Positions 10,801-26,400 of a stretch of DNA of 64,000 bases are shown in pieces; the stretch's first letter is position 1, and each line of letters begins with the position of its first letter. The position numbers and the translations under genes are program-made. The notes under the pieces were generated by a model. It had not been told where the DNA came from. It was given only the letters and a program-made list of their open reading frames with translations, and made no database searches. The DNA comes from Lampris incognitus (lineage: Eukaryota; Chordata; Actinopteri; Lampriformes; Lampridae), in assembly GCF_029633865.1 (NCBI RefSeq), contig NC_079216.1, positions 18,759,315 through 18,823,314 on the forward strand. Direction: 5' to 3'.

Positions 10801-13800
10801 ATGGCACAATATACAGCCAATATACAATGTGTATTTCACCACAAGGCACTGTGGGTAAGAGCTTCTACCAAATGGTAGGTGCCACTATGGAATTATAACT
10901 GAAATAATGGGCTTTGAACAGGACTGACAGATACACACCAGTGAATTAGGTGGAGGTATGGCTTCTGATGGTTGAGTTGGTCCTGGAGATCCTTTTTGAC
11001 GATTGGGCCTGCCAGGATTTCCTTGGTGGGAATATTAAGGATGTGCCTACAAAGATAACAGTTCATGTCAAACGTTTTGTTGGGAAATACAGTCTGTAAC
11101 AGATAAGTTCCACCCATTCAATCTGCTGCCTTCTACATAACTTTATTCAAGTGTGTGGTGTTGACTTTCTGTAAGTTTTTGTTTATTTTGCATTGTATAC
11201 ATACACACTAACAAACCACACTTGTGTAATACTACTACTACTTTCGGCTGCTCCTGTTAGGGGTCGCCACAGCGGATCATCCGTTTCCATCTTTTCCTGT
11301 CCTCTGCATCTTCCTCTGTCACACCAGCCACCTGCATGTCTTCCCTCACCACATCCATAAACCTCCTCTTTGGCCTTCCTCTTTTCCTCTAGCCTGGCAG
11401 CTCCATATTCAGCATCCTTCCCCCAATATACCCAGCATCTCTCCTCCACACATGTCCAAACCATCTCAATCTTGTCTCTCTTGCTTTTTCTCCAAACCGT
11501 CCAACCTGAGCTGTCCCTCTAATATAATCGTTCCTAATCCTCTCCTCCCTTCGTCACTCCCAATGAAAATCTTAGCATCTTCAACTCTGCCACCTCCAGC
11601 TCCACCTCCTGTCTTTTCATCAGTACCACTGTCTACAAACCACACAACATAGCTGGTCTCACAACCATCTTGAAAACCTTCCTTTTAAAACTCTTGCTGG
11701 TACCCTTCTGTCACAAATCACTCCTAACACTTCTCCACGCACTCCACCCTGCCTGTGCTCTCTTCTTCACCTCTCTTCCTCACTCCCCCTTATTTTGAAC
11801 AGTTGACCCCAAATATTTAAACTCATCCACCTTCGCCACCTCCACTCCTTGCATCCTCACCATTCCACTGTCCTCCCTCTCATTCACGCATACATATTCC
11901 GTCTTGCTCCTACTGACTTTCACTCCTCTTCTATCCAGTGCATACCTCCACCTCTCCAGGCTCTCCTCAACCTGGTCCCTACTCTCACTACAGATCACAA
12001 TGTCATCCGCAAACATCATCGTCCACGGAGACTCCTGCCTGATCTCATCCGTCAACCTGTCTATGACCATTGCAAACAAGAAAGGGCTCAGACCTGATCC
12101 TTGATGTAATCCCACCTCCACCTTGAACCCATCTGTCATTCCAACCGCACACCTCTACACTGTCACACTGCCCTCATATATATCCTGCACCACTCCTACA
12201 TACTTCTCTGCCACTCCCCACTTCCGCATACAATACCAGACCTCCTCTCTCGGCACCCTGTCATATGCTTTCTCTAAATCTACAAAGACACAATGTAACT
12301 CCTCCTGACTGTCTCTATACTTCTCAATCAACATTCTCAAAGCAAACATTGCATCTGTGGTGCGCTTTTGTGGCATGAAGCCATACTGCTGCTCGCTGAT
12401 CATCACCTCTCCTCTTAACCTAGCTTCTATTACTCTTTCCCATATCTTTATGCTGTGGCTGATCAACTTTATACCTCTGTAGTTGTTACAGTTCTGCACA
12501 TCGCCCTTATTCTTGAAAATCGGTACCAGTATGCTTCTTCTCCACTCCTCAGGCATCCTCTCACTTTCCAGGATTGTGTTAAACAATCTAGTTAAAAACT
12601 CCACTGCCATCTCTCCTAAACATCTCCATGCCTCCACAGGTATGTCATCTGGACCAACTGCCTTTCCACTCTTCATCCTCTTCATAGCTGCCCTCACTTC
12701 CTCCTTGCTAACCTACCGCACTTCCTGATTCACTATCCCCACATCATCCAACCTTCTCTCTCTCTCTCATTATATTAATTCATCAGCCCCTCAAAGTACT
12801 CCTTCCACCTTCTCAACACATTCTCCTCGCTTGTCAGCACATTTCCATCTCTAGCCTTCATCACCCTAACCTGCTGCACATCCTTGCCAGCTCAGTCCCT
12901 CTGTCTAGCCAATCGGTACAAGTCCTTTTCTCCTTCCTTAGTGTCCAACCTCTCATATAACTCACCATACGCCTTTTCCTTTGCCACCACTCTTTTTGCT
13001 TTATGCTGCATCTCCTTGTACTCCTGTCTACTTTCTTCATCTCTCCGACTATCCCACTTCTTCGCCAACCTCTTCCTCTGTATATTTTCCTGGACTTTCT
13101 CATTCCACCACCAAGTCTCGTTGTATTCCTTTGTCCAGATGACACACCAAGTACCTTCTCCTAGCTGTCTCCCTCACTATTTCTGCAATGCTTGTCCAGC
13201 CATCTGGCAACTCTTCACTACCACCCAGTGCCTGTCTTAACTCCTCCCTGAACTCCACACAGCAGCCTTCCTTCTTCAACTTTCACCACTTGCTCTGCCT
13301 TCACGCTCTTCCGCTTCTTGATCTCCAAGAACCACACTACTGTAATGCAGGACCAAAAACTTCTGAAATATTTCTTGGCCACCAGCCACATGCTAATAGA
13401 TTCTAAATTTCCCTAGTGTTTTCAGAAGTTTATTGTCCCAAAAAATGTCTTTTAGTAGAATGAGGTCTCTAAAAAATGGCTGGTTACATGGGCAGTTAAT
13501 TTTTTCAGCCACAACCAAAACTTAATTTGCTGGCTTGCAAATGTGGAGATGTGCCTTGCCCATTGGAGATGATATAGTGAAGCTCAAGTAAATAAACAAA
13601 AACTTACTGCAAAACATCCACAGGTGGCCTCTGACTCTGTTCATCTTCACAGAGAGACAGGATGAATCCCCGAAACAATGGCACAATGGCATTGGACTTC
13701 TCCTGTGGACAGACACAACTTCTAAATCCACCCTCTCAAAAATGTTTGGTTCTCTCCTGCTATTATGAGAGAGACCTGCTATTATGAGACAAGCTGTAAA

Positions 13801-16800
13801 AAAATGACTCCAAGTCCCACTGCAGAGTGAATGAGAAGAAGAACATTCCTACTGTGATAACATCTGAGCTCACCTGATCCTTGAGAAACTTGCAGGTGTG
13901 GTAGAAGACCTGCGCATTGTTCGGACACTCCGCCAGGGCATGCAGCCACATGCTCACAGCCTTATCACTGTTGCCCTGTTGTATGTGGAGATCAGCCAGG
14001 GCATCGCGCAAGACACACGACTCAGGGCACACCTCCAGCAGGGACTGGCACAGCTGAATGCCCATGTCAAACCTGCAGGGAAAGCAAAGAGTACATCTTT
14101 GAGCACAAAACCAAGCAGGAAATACTACACAATAGTATTTTTTTTTTTGTTATGTAGTTTTTGTTTTTCACAGCCTCCTGAGCAGTGTTCTCTTGTGCTA
14201 CGTAAAATCCCTGGACTACAATTTAAGATACCCGTCAAGACAAAACCTTTCATTCAAACTGAGTAAAAGCTATGTTTTAGCATCTACACCCTTCACACGA
14301 ATACTTTTTAAACATTTTATCTGCACTGAAAAAGGAATTACGTAGAAAACAAAGAGTATCCAAACATCACACTATTAATATAATATACAGCAAAAAAGAA
14401 AGAAGCATACTTTGTTTGTACCATGCCTCACTGCGTGGCCACAAATGTACAAATTAACTCAAAAGCCCAAAAAATAACAGAAAACCAAGAAGAGCAGAAT
14501 GACAGCAGCCAGCTCACCTTTCCAAGAGTTTATTTAGGAAGATAAGGTTGGTGTGGAGAGGCATACAGGCAAGTGTCCTTTCTCCTGGTGGCAGGGTTTC
14601 ATTGGTGCACTGATGGATAGCATCTGAAAAAGGGAAAACACACACAGATCAATAAATATCCCAAGTGAAATGACAATGAGGTCTACAACTAAATAAAATA
14701 TGTAGTCATTCATCCATTTAGATATGAATAATTCTTCTGTTATTTCCTGCAATATTTCTGAGGATTTGGACATTGTTGTACAAATTCTATTGGAGAATCT
14801 TGTACCTTCGAACAGAGCAATCAGGATGTCTGGTGGGGTGCTGATATCTTGTGGCGCTTGCCAGGGGAGCTGGAATGGCTCTCTGCTGACCAGCCGGGAC
14901 GGGCTGGAAATAGCCGGGTCATACAGGCTGGAGGGCAGGCAGTCAAACTCTGTCAGGTGGATGTAAGAGAGCCACAGCAGGGCGCGGTCACCTGCCAAAA
15001 GGTGGTCAGCGATGCTTCTCTCACTAGATGATTTCAAGGCATTCTGGAAAATCAAGATTTTTTTTTTGCTTATTTTTTCCGAGGTACTCTATTGGTCCAC
15101 CATGGGACATATTAAGTTAGCTAGTAGGGATACACTTCAGCAGGGTAGATAATTGGGATCACCTGGGACTGAAAGTGGAGTCTCTCTAATATTGGACTCT
15201 CTTTCAAACACTGAGCTACCCATCCATCAACCTTTAGGTATTGGGCCAAATACACACTTCTGTGTGCTTAGCATGGTTTCACTTTGCACTAATCCAGCTA
15301 CAGTACAATGCGACAGCAGGAAAATTAATCCCACTGCATTGGTAGACAATGTTTGCTTATAAACCATATACTTCTAAAACACAAGGGAGTACACGTCTAT
15401 GACATAAAATTCATCTTTATTATGAATATGTATTGAGAGGTTTGTTTTGGGTTTCAAACTACAGCGGTGCTTCATTGCTGCATAAAATGACAAAGAGGTT
15501 GTGAAGACAATGCTGTGCAGCGTGGTCTGTCTTTTTTGGCCCTTGGAACCTTTCAACCGCATCATGTTACAATACCTGTAAGATGGCCAGGGCACTCTCC
15601 ATTCGGCCTGTGAACAGATTGATGTTGACCCTGTAGAGTAGAGCCTCTAGGAGATGGAAAGAGGTCTTCTCCATGACACCGTTGGAGGCCAGTGTAGTGA
15701 GCAGGTTCTGCAGGAGACGGTCACAGACAAAGTCCTTCCCTTCGAATGAGCTCTCCAAGTTCAAATACTGTGGGGGGGGGGGTGTGGAAGTAAACATTGT
15801 AACATCAGCTACAATTTAGAGACAAATTACTGTTATTTATTGAGCTGTATATTAGCTATTGGAATAGTGTAACATGCAAATGGTAAGACTTCTTCAAGTA
15901 TTTAATGATAGTCCCCCTGATACATGAAAGCATGTCAAGACAATACAACTCAATCTTGCTATCAAATATCATACTTTAAGTCTGTAGTATTTTTTATAAA
16001 CAGGTACCGATATATAAGTAGCTTCTTTAATATAGCATGTTTTTAACAATTTGTATTTAGTAACACTAGGTACCAACAGAGGATCGATGCATGCATAAAA
16101 CTCTACCCAAAGATCCACTTAAATTGAGACAAGTCACCAGTGCCGGCGTGTCAGCGCACCGCCATACATAAAAGCATAGTAGAACCTGTGTCCGGGTAAT
16201 GTAGCAGTCTATTCCGTTGCCTACCAACACGGGAATCGCCGGTTCGAATCCCCATGTTAGCTCCGGCTTGGTCGGGTGTCCCTACAAACACAACTGGCCG
16301 TGTCTGCGGGTGGGAAGCCGGATGTTGGTATGTGTCCTGGTCGCTGCACTAGCGTCGGGGCGCCTGTTCGGGGGGGCGGGGGGGGACTGGGGAGAATAGT
16401 GTGATCCTCCCATGCACTACGTTCTCCTGGCAAAACTCCTCACTGTCAGGTGAAAAGAAGCGGCTGGTGACTCCACATGTATCGGAGGAGGCATGTGGTA
16501 GTCTGCAGCCCTCCCTGGATTGGCAGAGGGGGGTGGAGCAGTGATCGGGATGGCTCGGAAGAGTGGGGTGATTGGCCAGATACGATTGGGGTGAAAAGGG
16601 GGGGGATAGATAGAAGAACCAGAGTTTTAGCTATTTGTGTCAAAGTATCTGGTGGTAAAAGTAGTCCACAAGCTCGGTCTGCTATATGTATTTGCTAGCC
16701 ACCATAACGCTGTGTCCCCTTTCGACTACCTGCCTTATCCCTCTGAATTTCCATGGGGTCTGGCTGTAGAACTAACACTCTCAGGGGTAAGCAGTCAGCA

Positions 16801-19800
16801 ACCAATCATTTGTCCAAAATACGCCACCAATATAGCGTATCAAAAGAACATCCATTTGCGTTTAAATTCTCAGAGTTGTAGCTTTGACAAAGACATACAC
16901 TCCACCACACTTGGCAGTCGGGGGCGTGCTCAACAGCCGTCTCGCACATCTCCTGGATCTCCTTCCGGCTCCCTCGCCTGGAGAACAGCGACAGATAGTG
17001 GCACCAAATCTCTGGGTTGTCGCAGTTATCCTCCAGGGCACGGGACAGTGTGTTCAAGGCGGCATCCAAGCACTCTGATGCAGGGCTGGAGAGCAGGAAA
17101 ACTCTGTTAAATTGTTGCTTGGCCACCACTGCTAAAGAAAATTTGAAAATGAACACTGCAGAGACACACACACTGCACTGCATGTCAATCACACATTAGC
17201 CTGTGCTTTGCTACTCACACTTCAATCTGGTTGAGGTATCTGAAGGCCAGCTTGATCCAAAGCTGAGCAACCTTGGGGCTCTCCAACACACTGCTCTCCA
17301 GGTTTGATATGTCGTCCGTTTCACTGACAAAATAGCGCTTGTCTTCTGAAGTGACACACACGTCCAGGGTGGACAAGCTGGTTTTGGAGCCGTCATCTGT
17401 GAAATGGTAAACAGACAATCATAAGAGATTTGTCCTCGATCAGACAAGAATAAAGCATCAAGGGGCATCCGGGTGGCGTGGCAGTCTGTTCCATTGCCTA
17501 CCAACACGGGCATCGCTGGACTGAATCCCCATGTTAGCTCCGGCTTGGTTGGGCATCCCTACAGACGCAATTGGCTGTGTCTGCGGGTGGGAAGCTGGAT
17601 GTGGGTATGTGTCCTGGTCGCTGCACTAGCGCCTCCTCTGGTTGGTCGGGGCAACAGTTCAGGGGGGAGGGGGAACTGGGGGGAATAGTGTGATCCTCCC
17701 AAGCACTATATCCCCCTGGCAAAACTCCTCACTGTCAGGTGAAGAGAAGCGGCTGGCGACTCCACATGTATCGGAGGAGGCATGTGGTAGTCTGCAGCCC
17801 TCCCCACATCGGTACAGGGGGTGGAGCAGTGACCAGGACAGCTCGGAATAGTGGGGTAATCGGCCGGATAAAATTGGGGAGAAAAAGGATAAAGAAAAAA
17901 AAATCCAAAAATAAATAAATAAAGCATGAAGGCTTTTTCGAGCTGCTGGGTTGAATCAGGTGCAGACTCAAGACTTTTCAAGCTCTTGACAGATATGAGA
18001 ACTAATGTGGTTTTGTGGGGGCACTCCATCATGGACTCGTTATTGGACTATGGATGCTATTTGGTAGACACTTTAATCAAAAGCTCTTACGATACTAAAA
18101 GATACATTTCAAGTATGGGTGGCCTCTGTGGAATGGAACAACTAACCTTGGCAATACTAATGCCTTGCTACATGCTTTCCAGAGTGTTCCACAACATTCA
18201 GAACACTTCTCACAACCAGTGTCTGTGGTCAAGTCAAGTCAATTTTATTTGTCTAGCTCATTATCACAAATTAGCCTTGGAGGAGGGATCTCGCTCCCAA
18301 GATGGACAACGTACCATGGATGTTGTGTTTACAAAATTCACAGAATAAAACACTGAAAGAGAACAACAGAATTATAATGGAATTATAAAATATATGAAGA
18401 ATATGATGAAGAGGAAGCCCAGCAGTGTCCAGATGCCACCGCAACAGCCCAGGGGTCTCATTTAGAAAACAGTGGATAGGATTCTTACTAAAAGTGCATG
18501 TGTGCAGAAAAGCTGAAAATGGCATACAGCAAAAAAAAACAAAAAGGGATTTAAACGTGTGAGACGCATCATTACACAATCAGGCTTCAGTTCACCACCT
18601 CACACCTGCGTTTACATACAGGTGCGCACACTCTCCCGTCACGTTTGTTTTTATAGACCACAAATTTTGTGTGGGAAGTGGCGTATGCCTATTTCAGGCT
18701 CCATTTTGTGCATACGCAACGGTTATAAATGAGACCCCAGGACCTGATCCACGCAACGACCATCACCATGGCGACCTGGGAGGAGGACAGACTACACATG
18801 CACACAGGGGAGACTTCCCATCACATCATCCATCCATTATCCGAATCGCTTATCCTGCTCTCAGGGTTGCGGGGATGCCGGAGCCTATCCCAGCAGTCAT
18901 TGGGCAACAGGCGGGGAGACACCCTGGACAGGCTGTCAGGCCATCACAAGGCTTCATCACATCATTCAAATACGTAATATAATTTTGTTATCCTGTTTTA
19001 ATGTTATATCCTTCTCTCACTACGATGCATGACTAATTTTTTTATATGGTGATGGTGGTCGTGTGGCTCGGGTCCTCGGCTGTTCCGACGGCGTCTGGAC
19101 ACTGCTTGGCAACCTCTCCTCATCATATTCTTTACATTCTGGGACTTTGCCTCACATATACATGACTGTCAGTAAACGTCATTCTTACTGTATTTTTCCA
19201 GAGACACGCTGCTGTCTACACTCTCGTCCTCACTGTCTTCTGTTGGGCTGGGGCTCACCGGAATTGACGGTTTTGGTCTCCACCCCCTCATGTCCTTACA
19301 CGTGGTGAAGGGAGGCACTAGAGGAGGGGTCGTCACACTTTTAAAATGATCGATCCACAGTGAAAAAGTAACACTGACTCTCACAAAATGATTTATGTCG
19401 CCATGCTGAAATAGTTTTCCTTCAAGAAGGGAATATGCAAAGTGCTTTTGACAGCTTGGATAACTAACCGTGGCGTTTACTTTCGTTCACTTTGCTCACA
19501 AGAAGCACGGCCTTCTGGTCGATCCCCATGCAGTCCTTTTTCGTGCCGAACAGCCTCTTGATATACTTTTCTAAATGAAAAGATGAATCACACATTAAGA
19601 TATAACTAATTTGGAAAACAGGTAAGAGTTTGATTGACGTATATATTTTTTATTTTTGAAGACCAACCTGTGGAATTATTTATATCCTCGTTAGAGCTGC
19701 TCTCTGAGCAGCTGATCAGGGACAGGTTGTAGGACAGAATATCCTGGAAAAGCTGGTTTCCAGTCAAAGTACAATCTCTCATATGTTGCCTGGGAAACAA

Positions 19801-20313
19801 AGGATAAGAAATCACAAATTAAACGATAAATGGTCAATGGACAGATGGTCCACCTGGTTCAAAGAGGGGTCAGTGTTTTTGTTTTAAATTACTCACCATC
19901 GGCAGTCGTCGTCATTACAGGTGCCTGTGAGGTCAAACTGGCAAAAACACTTCCTGGGATCTATGCTGTTGCTGTACGTCACAGAGCTCAATGACAACTT
20001 CTCCTTGGTCCTGTAGTATGGGCTAAACCTGAGAGAGCAGAATCATTTAGGAATTCATGTTTTATTTTGTTTTTTTAACTTCCATATTCTACTGAAAACA
20101 TACAACTAAGACAATGTCCTGTACCTGTAAGACTTGAAGACAAGGAGAGGACTTCGGTAAGGTCCAAAGGGAACAGGCTTCAGATCTAGATTCGCTGCTT
20201 GGCCTGTGACTGCTTCTGCATCGACTGCAAGCACCTGCACAGCACGCCAGCAAAATAAAGCACAACCTCAGCAATTACATCCCAAATATATATATACAGA
20301 TATACACACACGC

Positions 20314-20401
<88 letters not shown>

Positions 20402-23400
20402 CCTTTCAAGCCCCAAAGTATCTTGTGAATGGACTGTATTAACCTCTCAAGCAGACTGTATCTGCCTTCCCTTTCACTGATTTAAAAAAAAAAAAAAAAG
20501 GCAACGCAGACCAAAACACAAATGTTACAAAGCAGAGCAACATCCACAACAAAAGATGACATATGTAGAAATGCTGCAGACTGTGGCCATATCACGTGGC
20601 TGTTTTCCTGATATGGCTTCCTGTACACAACAAACTACCATCCACTAATATCGCCATGATGCACCGATCGGCTGGTGACTGTAATCGGCTGATTTCCAAC
20701 TTGATCTGCTGTGACCGCTGACCGGCTGACCGGTCTGATATATCAGATTCTGTGACGGTCAAATTAACACGCATGCGCTGAACGACGGTTCCTGTGTTCG
20801 TGACGTGAGCCACAGTGGCAGACAGTAACGTCACAGCCACACACCCACACACACGTGCGAAAACATGTTGTCAAAAACCGTCGTTTACTTTATCCAAAGG
20901 AGTTGAATCAAGTGCAACTGGACTTGGTATATATCCGTGAAGACGTTTCGCCTCTCATCCAAGAGGCTTCCTCCGTTTGTGCCTTTCTAGGACCAAGCTA
21001 GTCTGACTGGCTGGTGATGAGACTCAGAATTTATCCTCTAGGAGTCGTTGTCAGAGCTATAGATGTCCATGGCTCTTTGTGATCCGATGTTTACCAACGC
21101 CCGTCGCTAACAGAGCCATAGATATGCGTGGCTCTTTCATGTACCGATGTTATGGTCGCGCCCGTCATTATCGGAGCTATTGATATGTGTGGCTCTCCTG
21201 TGCTCCGATGTCCAGCTGGGCCGTTGGCAACGGGCCCGGCTGGACATCGGAGCTATAGCTATAGCTCTTGTTGAGCTGAAAACTCAACAACATTTAATGG
21301 CTTGTAACAAGGCTTTTGATAAGGAGCTTTTTCAAGTTTCCAATCTCACCTTTCCGACTGAGGGGTTGCCAGTGTCCTCCCTCACATTTTGCAGTTCACT
21401 TAGCAAAAGTTCCCCAAGCCGCGCCTGCTGCTGATATCTCTCTTTCAGGGCCTCTATGTCCAGCCCAGCGAATACTTCTGAAGTCCCCGTTGAGGCAGGC
21501 GTGGCCTTGGCGGTGCTGTTGTCTTTAGCTGGTGTCAAGCCTAGCTGCTCAAGATTGGGCTTGGTGAAGGAGCTGGACTGTCGGAGTGAGTGGCGGCGGC
21601 GGGTGCCCTTGATGGAAGCAGCAGGTTCAGCCTCGCTTTCCTCCGTCTCGGCGACGTCCCCACTATCCAGTACGAGTTTGTCCTGGGTGAGGTCATGCAG
21701 GGAAGGCTGAGGCAGGGGGAAGGGGCTTGAAGTGGGCGGTATCTGGCTTTGGAGGTGTGGCGGGGTGGATGCTTGCTGAGGCAGTTCGGCAGGAGGTTCT
21801 AACATGGCACCCCGGTTGCGCAGGGCCTGGGCTTCCTTCAGCTTCTGGATCTTGAGGGCATACTCTGACTCCAGCTGCTGCAGCCTCTGCTTCTGGGCAA
21901 TCAGCTCGGCGAAGTGGTGCTCTGAGCCACGGGGAGCCCGGTCCATAAGCTGCAGTTTCACAGGCTGATGGTTGAACAAGAGAAAAAAAAAGAAATTACC
22001 AATTTTATTAGCTTTTTTTTCCCCTGAATCAGAAACAGGAACAAATTCTTTTCCTCATTTTACTTTGCTAATGAACTAATGAAACATCTTTAATTTCTCT
22101 TTCAATCCAAGAAGAAAAACGTCTTTCACCCATCAGCATCATTCAGCTAAGTTGCAATATTGAACCGAATTGGCAAACATGAACAGACGGCTACATTTCA
22201 GTTGGACAACTTATCTACGAAGAAAACTGAGAGGAAAGAGAGAAAAAAATTTTTTTACAAACCATAGTCTTTAATAAATGAAGGGATGTAGGAAATGTGT
22301 TTTTCGCCAGTAGAAAAACCTATTTTATATGTGGAGATTTGTGCAATAATCAACATCCATATGAAAAAAAAGAAAAGAAAAAAAGGCATATATTCTTACA
22401 GATCGATTTATAGGCTTGAAAGTATTGCAGTCTATGGAGAATTTGAGAATTAAACTGACTGACTTAAGAATAATGAACTTCAGAGTATAACTGATATTAG
22501 ATTAGCATGTCATGAGATTCAACGAACCCACAATTTCAGCCTCAACATTAAAAAACAATCAGAGAGGTTGAGATGACATTTCTATTTGTGCGATGGTTGC
22601 AAAACAGCTTATAAGCAGTCCTAGTATTAAGACTATGTGCACAGCAACCAAACCAAATTACTCATGACATGGCTGGTCATCCTGCCCGTATCTTACAGAT
22701 AAGAAGCATCAGGAGGCTTTGTGAGTTATTGCTTGTGAAGTTGTGCTTCATCATTGGCAGTTATTTATCATCCGCGATGCTAAAGTGCACCATGTCCAGT
22801 AGGTGGTTCTTATTTATTGGTCATTCTGGGGCATGTACCTACATGAACAACAAGCAGAATCTATGGATTTAACGTGACTACATTACCTCAACTCAATCCT
22901 TTTCCTTTAGGCTGCTGTTTATACCTACAACATACAGTAAGCAACGCAAGACCTATGCTGTACAAAGCAAAACTAGCCCACATTTATTTTGCTGATTTCC
23001 TCAAAGAGGCATTGACTGTGTGTGGTGTGTTGTGGTGCTCACCGGAATTTGGCTGGAGTCTGCGCGGCGTTTCAGCCCCCTGCCAGTGGCCATCTGGACG
23101 TGGGCCAGCTCCCTCTCCAGCTTGATTGCCAGACTCTTCTTTATGGACACGCGATGCTCCACACGATGCACCTAGAGCAGAGCAACGGAGTCAGCTCTAT
23201 CACAAGGGCTTTGTAATTCAGCCCAGGCGGTGTGCAGCTTAACGGGTGGAGTGTGATACAAACCCAGATAGAGATTAAAGCAGGGAACGGCACTGTTTGG
23301 ATTTTTCAGTTTTGATATTTAAAGTGGTATCTCAGGAATCAGGATGTTTCCCCCAGCCTACAGCAGTGCAACACAAAGACAAAGACATATCCAAAACCTA

Positions 23401-26400
23401 CAACACATATATCCAAACTACAAAGAAAACAAAAACCTACAAAACTAAAAAACAACACATATATCCAACATATCCAATAAATAAATAAATAAATAATCCA
23501 CTGCCCAAGAGAGCGAACGCCAGCCAGGAGATGGCTGACCGAACTGCCGTCTGCATGGGCTAGCAGTTAGCTTAGCCTGCCCTGCTTTCGCCTCCTGCCA
23601 GACCGCCTTCCGCGTTTCCTCTTCGGGTGAAACTCCAGGCAGGGCCATGGTCCCTGGGCCCACCGCAGGCAGCAGACCAGGCTCCCCCAGCCGATCCAAC
23701 ACCAGTTCTCCCAGCCAGACACCTTCGACACACCTCCTCGCACTCCACACGACGACACCAAAAACACAGTAAACGCCAGGCGAGGCCGCCGCCAGACCGC
23801 CCTCGGTGTTATCGGAACTGCCGGTCTGCATGGGCTAGCAGTTAGCTTAGCCTGCTCCGGTTCCGTGTCCTGTCAGACCACGCTTGGTGTTTCCTCTTTG
23901 GGCAGGGCCACAGTCCCCGGGCCCACAGGATACGGCAGACCAAGCTCCCTCAGCCGATCCAGCGCCAGCTCTCCCAGCCATCAGATGAAGACACAAACCC
24001 CGACGTGGACAAAGACACTGCATGGATGTCACTGGGTGAGGCCGCCGCAAACGTTAAGTTTGCACCGCCATCTTCCCACACCGGTACTGGGTGAGGCTGC
24101 TGCAAACATAAGTTCGCGCCGCCACCTTCCCACACCGGAAGCAGAGAATTATCTCAATTCTGTATCAGAACTAAACTACAAGAGTGCACTCGAGTAGAGT
24201 TCAGATCCCCGCCAGGCCTATGTCCCCTCCTCCGGTGCTCAGACTTGGCAACAAACCACCACTTTTTTCACCTACCAGGAGAAGGGGAAAAATATGAAGA
24301 AACTGCCTGCATATCTCCCCATTTCCGGTGCTCAGACTCAAGCGAAAAACCAGTTGAGCAGTTAGCACTTAATCAATTGTGGTATGAAACAGATTTTTCA
24401 AAGTTTTGAATCAACTCAACTACGAGAGGTCCTTGGTCACACAGTCAAAAATTACTGGGCTGACAGGCCCAGTAGTATGCGAGGTGTTTTGTCAGTCTGT
24501 GGATGTGAAGCATCCGAGGCGGGCCCTCATATGAATGTGACCAAGTCTAATAGGAACTTACAATTTCCAAAAAGAAAAGGCTTGCTATGCGACCATATTG
24601 GTCTAACCCTAACCGTCTTTATTTTCATAATATAAAACAACTGGGCAAACTGCTTACGCTGGTGCATGCAAGACTCACATCTACGGGTTGACTCAGACCG
24701 GGCAGCGACAAGAACATACAACACTTCCTGTTTTGACTGCAACCTAGAGGAAAGCATTCCTTTAAACGCTTGCATTTTTTTGATTATCAAAATTCTTTTC
24801 ATAACTTTTGATCATGTCGTTGGCCGATCTGAGTTAACCGGAGATGAGAATCGCGCATGCGCGAGCACAAACGGTTTACCCAGCTTTACTATATCATGAA
24901 AATAAAGACAAACAGGTTATTTTTGGTTCATCCAGTGTTCCTCCAGTTCTCCTGTGTAGAGATCAGCAGTGAATGATTTGATGACTTGTGAAATACGACT
25001 TCTCATTTACTTTCAAGACTAATACCCGAAAACATGTTTTTTTTGGGGGGGGGGTTCCCCCCCCTTTTCTCCCCAATTGTATACGGCCAATCACCCCACT
25101 CTTCCGAATCTTCCTGGTTGCTGCTCCCCCCCCCCCCTCTGTTGATCTGGGGAGGGCTACAGACTACCACATGCCTCCTCTGATACATGTGGAGTCACCA
25201 GCTGCTTCTTTCCACCTGACAGTGAGGCGTTTCACCAGGGGGGCGTAGCGCGTGGGGGGATCACGCTACCCCCCCCCCCCAAACAGGTGCCCCGACCAGA
25301 GGAGGCACTAGTGCAGCAACCAGGACACATAAACACATCCCACCCACAGACACGGTCAATTGTGTCTGTAGGGACGCCCGACCAAGCCGGAGGCAACACG
25401 GGGATTTGAACCAGTGAGCCCCGTGCAGGTAGGCAGTGGAATAGACCACTACGCTACCCGGACGCCCCAAATACATAATGTTTTGATCAGAGGTGGAAAA
25501 CTCCACTTCAGAAAGTAGAAGTACCAACCATGTATTTGCTCCACCCATGCACTAAACCAGCTGATTCTAATTAGCAAAAAACTTCAGCCAGGTAGGAGAA
25601 CTAATTAGTGAAATCAGCTGGTTTAGTCCATGGTTGGAGCAAATACATGGTTAGTACTTCTACTTTCTGAAGCCGGGTTTTCCACCTGTGGTTTTGACAC
25701 TATCACTGCCTGGATCTGAGTTAACCGCAGATGCGGTTTGTGCATGTGCACGGTTGACTTAGATCAGGCAATGACAAAGAGCAGCGTTGGTCAAGTGAGC
25801 TAGAGAATGAATGAAGAGAGGGAGCAGCGGTAGCGAGAACAAATGTTTTTCAAAGGTTTAGAATCACCGCAACCACGTGAGATTCGTCATCATACAGTCA
25901 TAACTGCAAAAAAGAATTTAGGATAATAGTCCCAGTAGTATGTGTGAGAGAGCGAGACACACGACACACACGCGCACACACACACACACAGAATAGCCCC
26001 TTCCTGACGGGGATAATAACTCATCATGCTCTTAGCATCTGTGGGTTTAATGTAGTTAATATTATGAGTCACAGTTTCAAATTGATAGCACTCGTGAACT
26101 AGTGACCACCTGTTACAGCCCCCCCCCATTCCTACTTATTTATTCTTTTTCGTAGCACAATGGGTGAGGTTAACACACTGTCAAAACCTATTTGGTTTCT
26201 CCTTTTTCCCCATATTTTGAGTCTTTTTTTCCCCTCACTTATTCGTAGAATGCTTGCCGGGCACAGAGTAACCAACCTGTTCCTGGAGCTTCTTGAGGAG
26301 GATTCTGTTGGCACTAACTATCTTCTCAGAGGCCAGCAGCTGTTCTTTGAGCTTGGTCACCTTAGCCTCCGCCGTCTTGAGCGACTCGCGCTTTTTCAGC

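Larger units (their letters stand above)
24383..25950. repeat. Two related repeat blocks either side of SINE and MITE
   Basis: 24395-24490 and 25850-25945 share 'catacagtca'/'cacacagtca' and 'cccagtagtatg' in the same order. Both are near a palindromic 'gatctgagttaaccg' segment (24822 and 25710). They look like copies of one unclassified repeat. Confidence 0.4.

Noticed and set aside
11452..12728. Plus-strand frames rich in Ser, Pro and Leu
   Set aside because: They are antisense to the LINE reverse transcriptase.
16189..16260. tRNA gene suggested by A and B boxes
   Set aside because: It is the head of a SINE present in six copies, followed by the SINE body and flanked by target duplications in other copies.
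19318..19337. Longer form of zfc3h1 exon 20 starting at 19337
   Set aside because: Joining it to exon 19 gives a stop at the junction; the AG at 19318-19319 keeps the conserved frame.
20186..20442. Open frames encoding Ile-Tyr repeats on both strands
   Set aside because: They are translations of a (TA)n microsatellite.
20950..20967. Functional hammerhead ribozyme in the Penelope-like termini
   Set aside because: The GAUGAG...GAAAC order is present, but the required C-U preceding GAUGA is changed in every copy, and the sequence is better explained as a simple hairpin.
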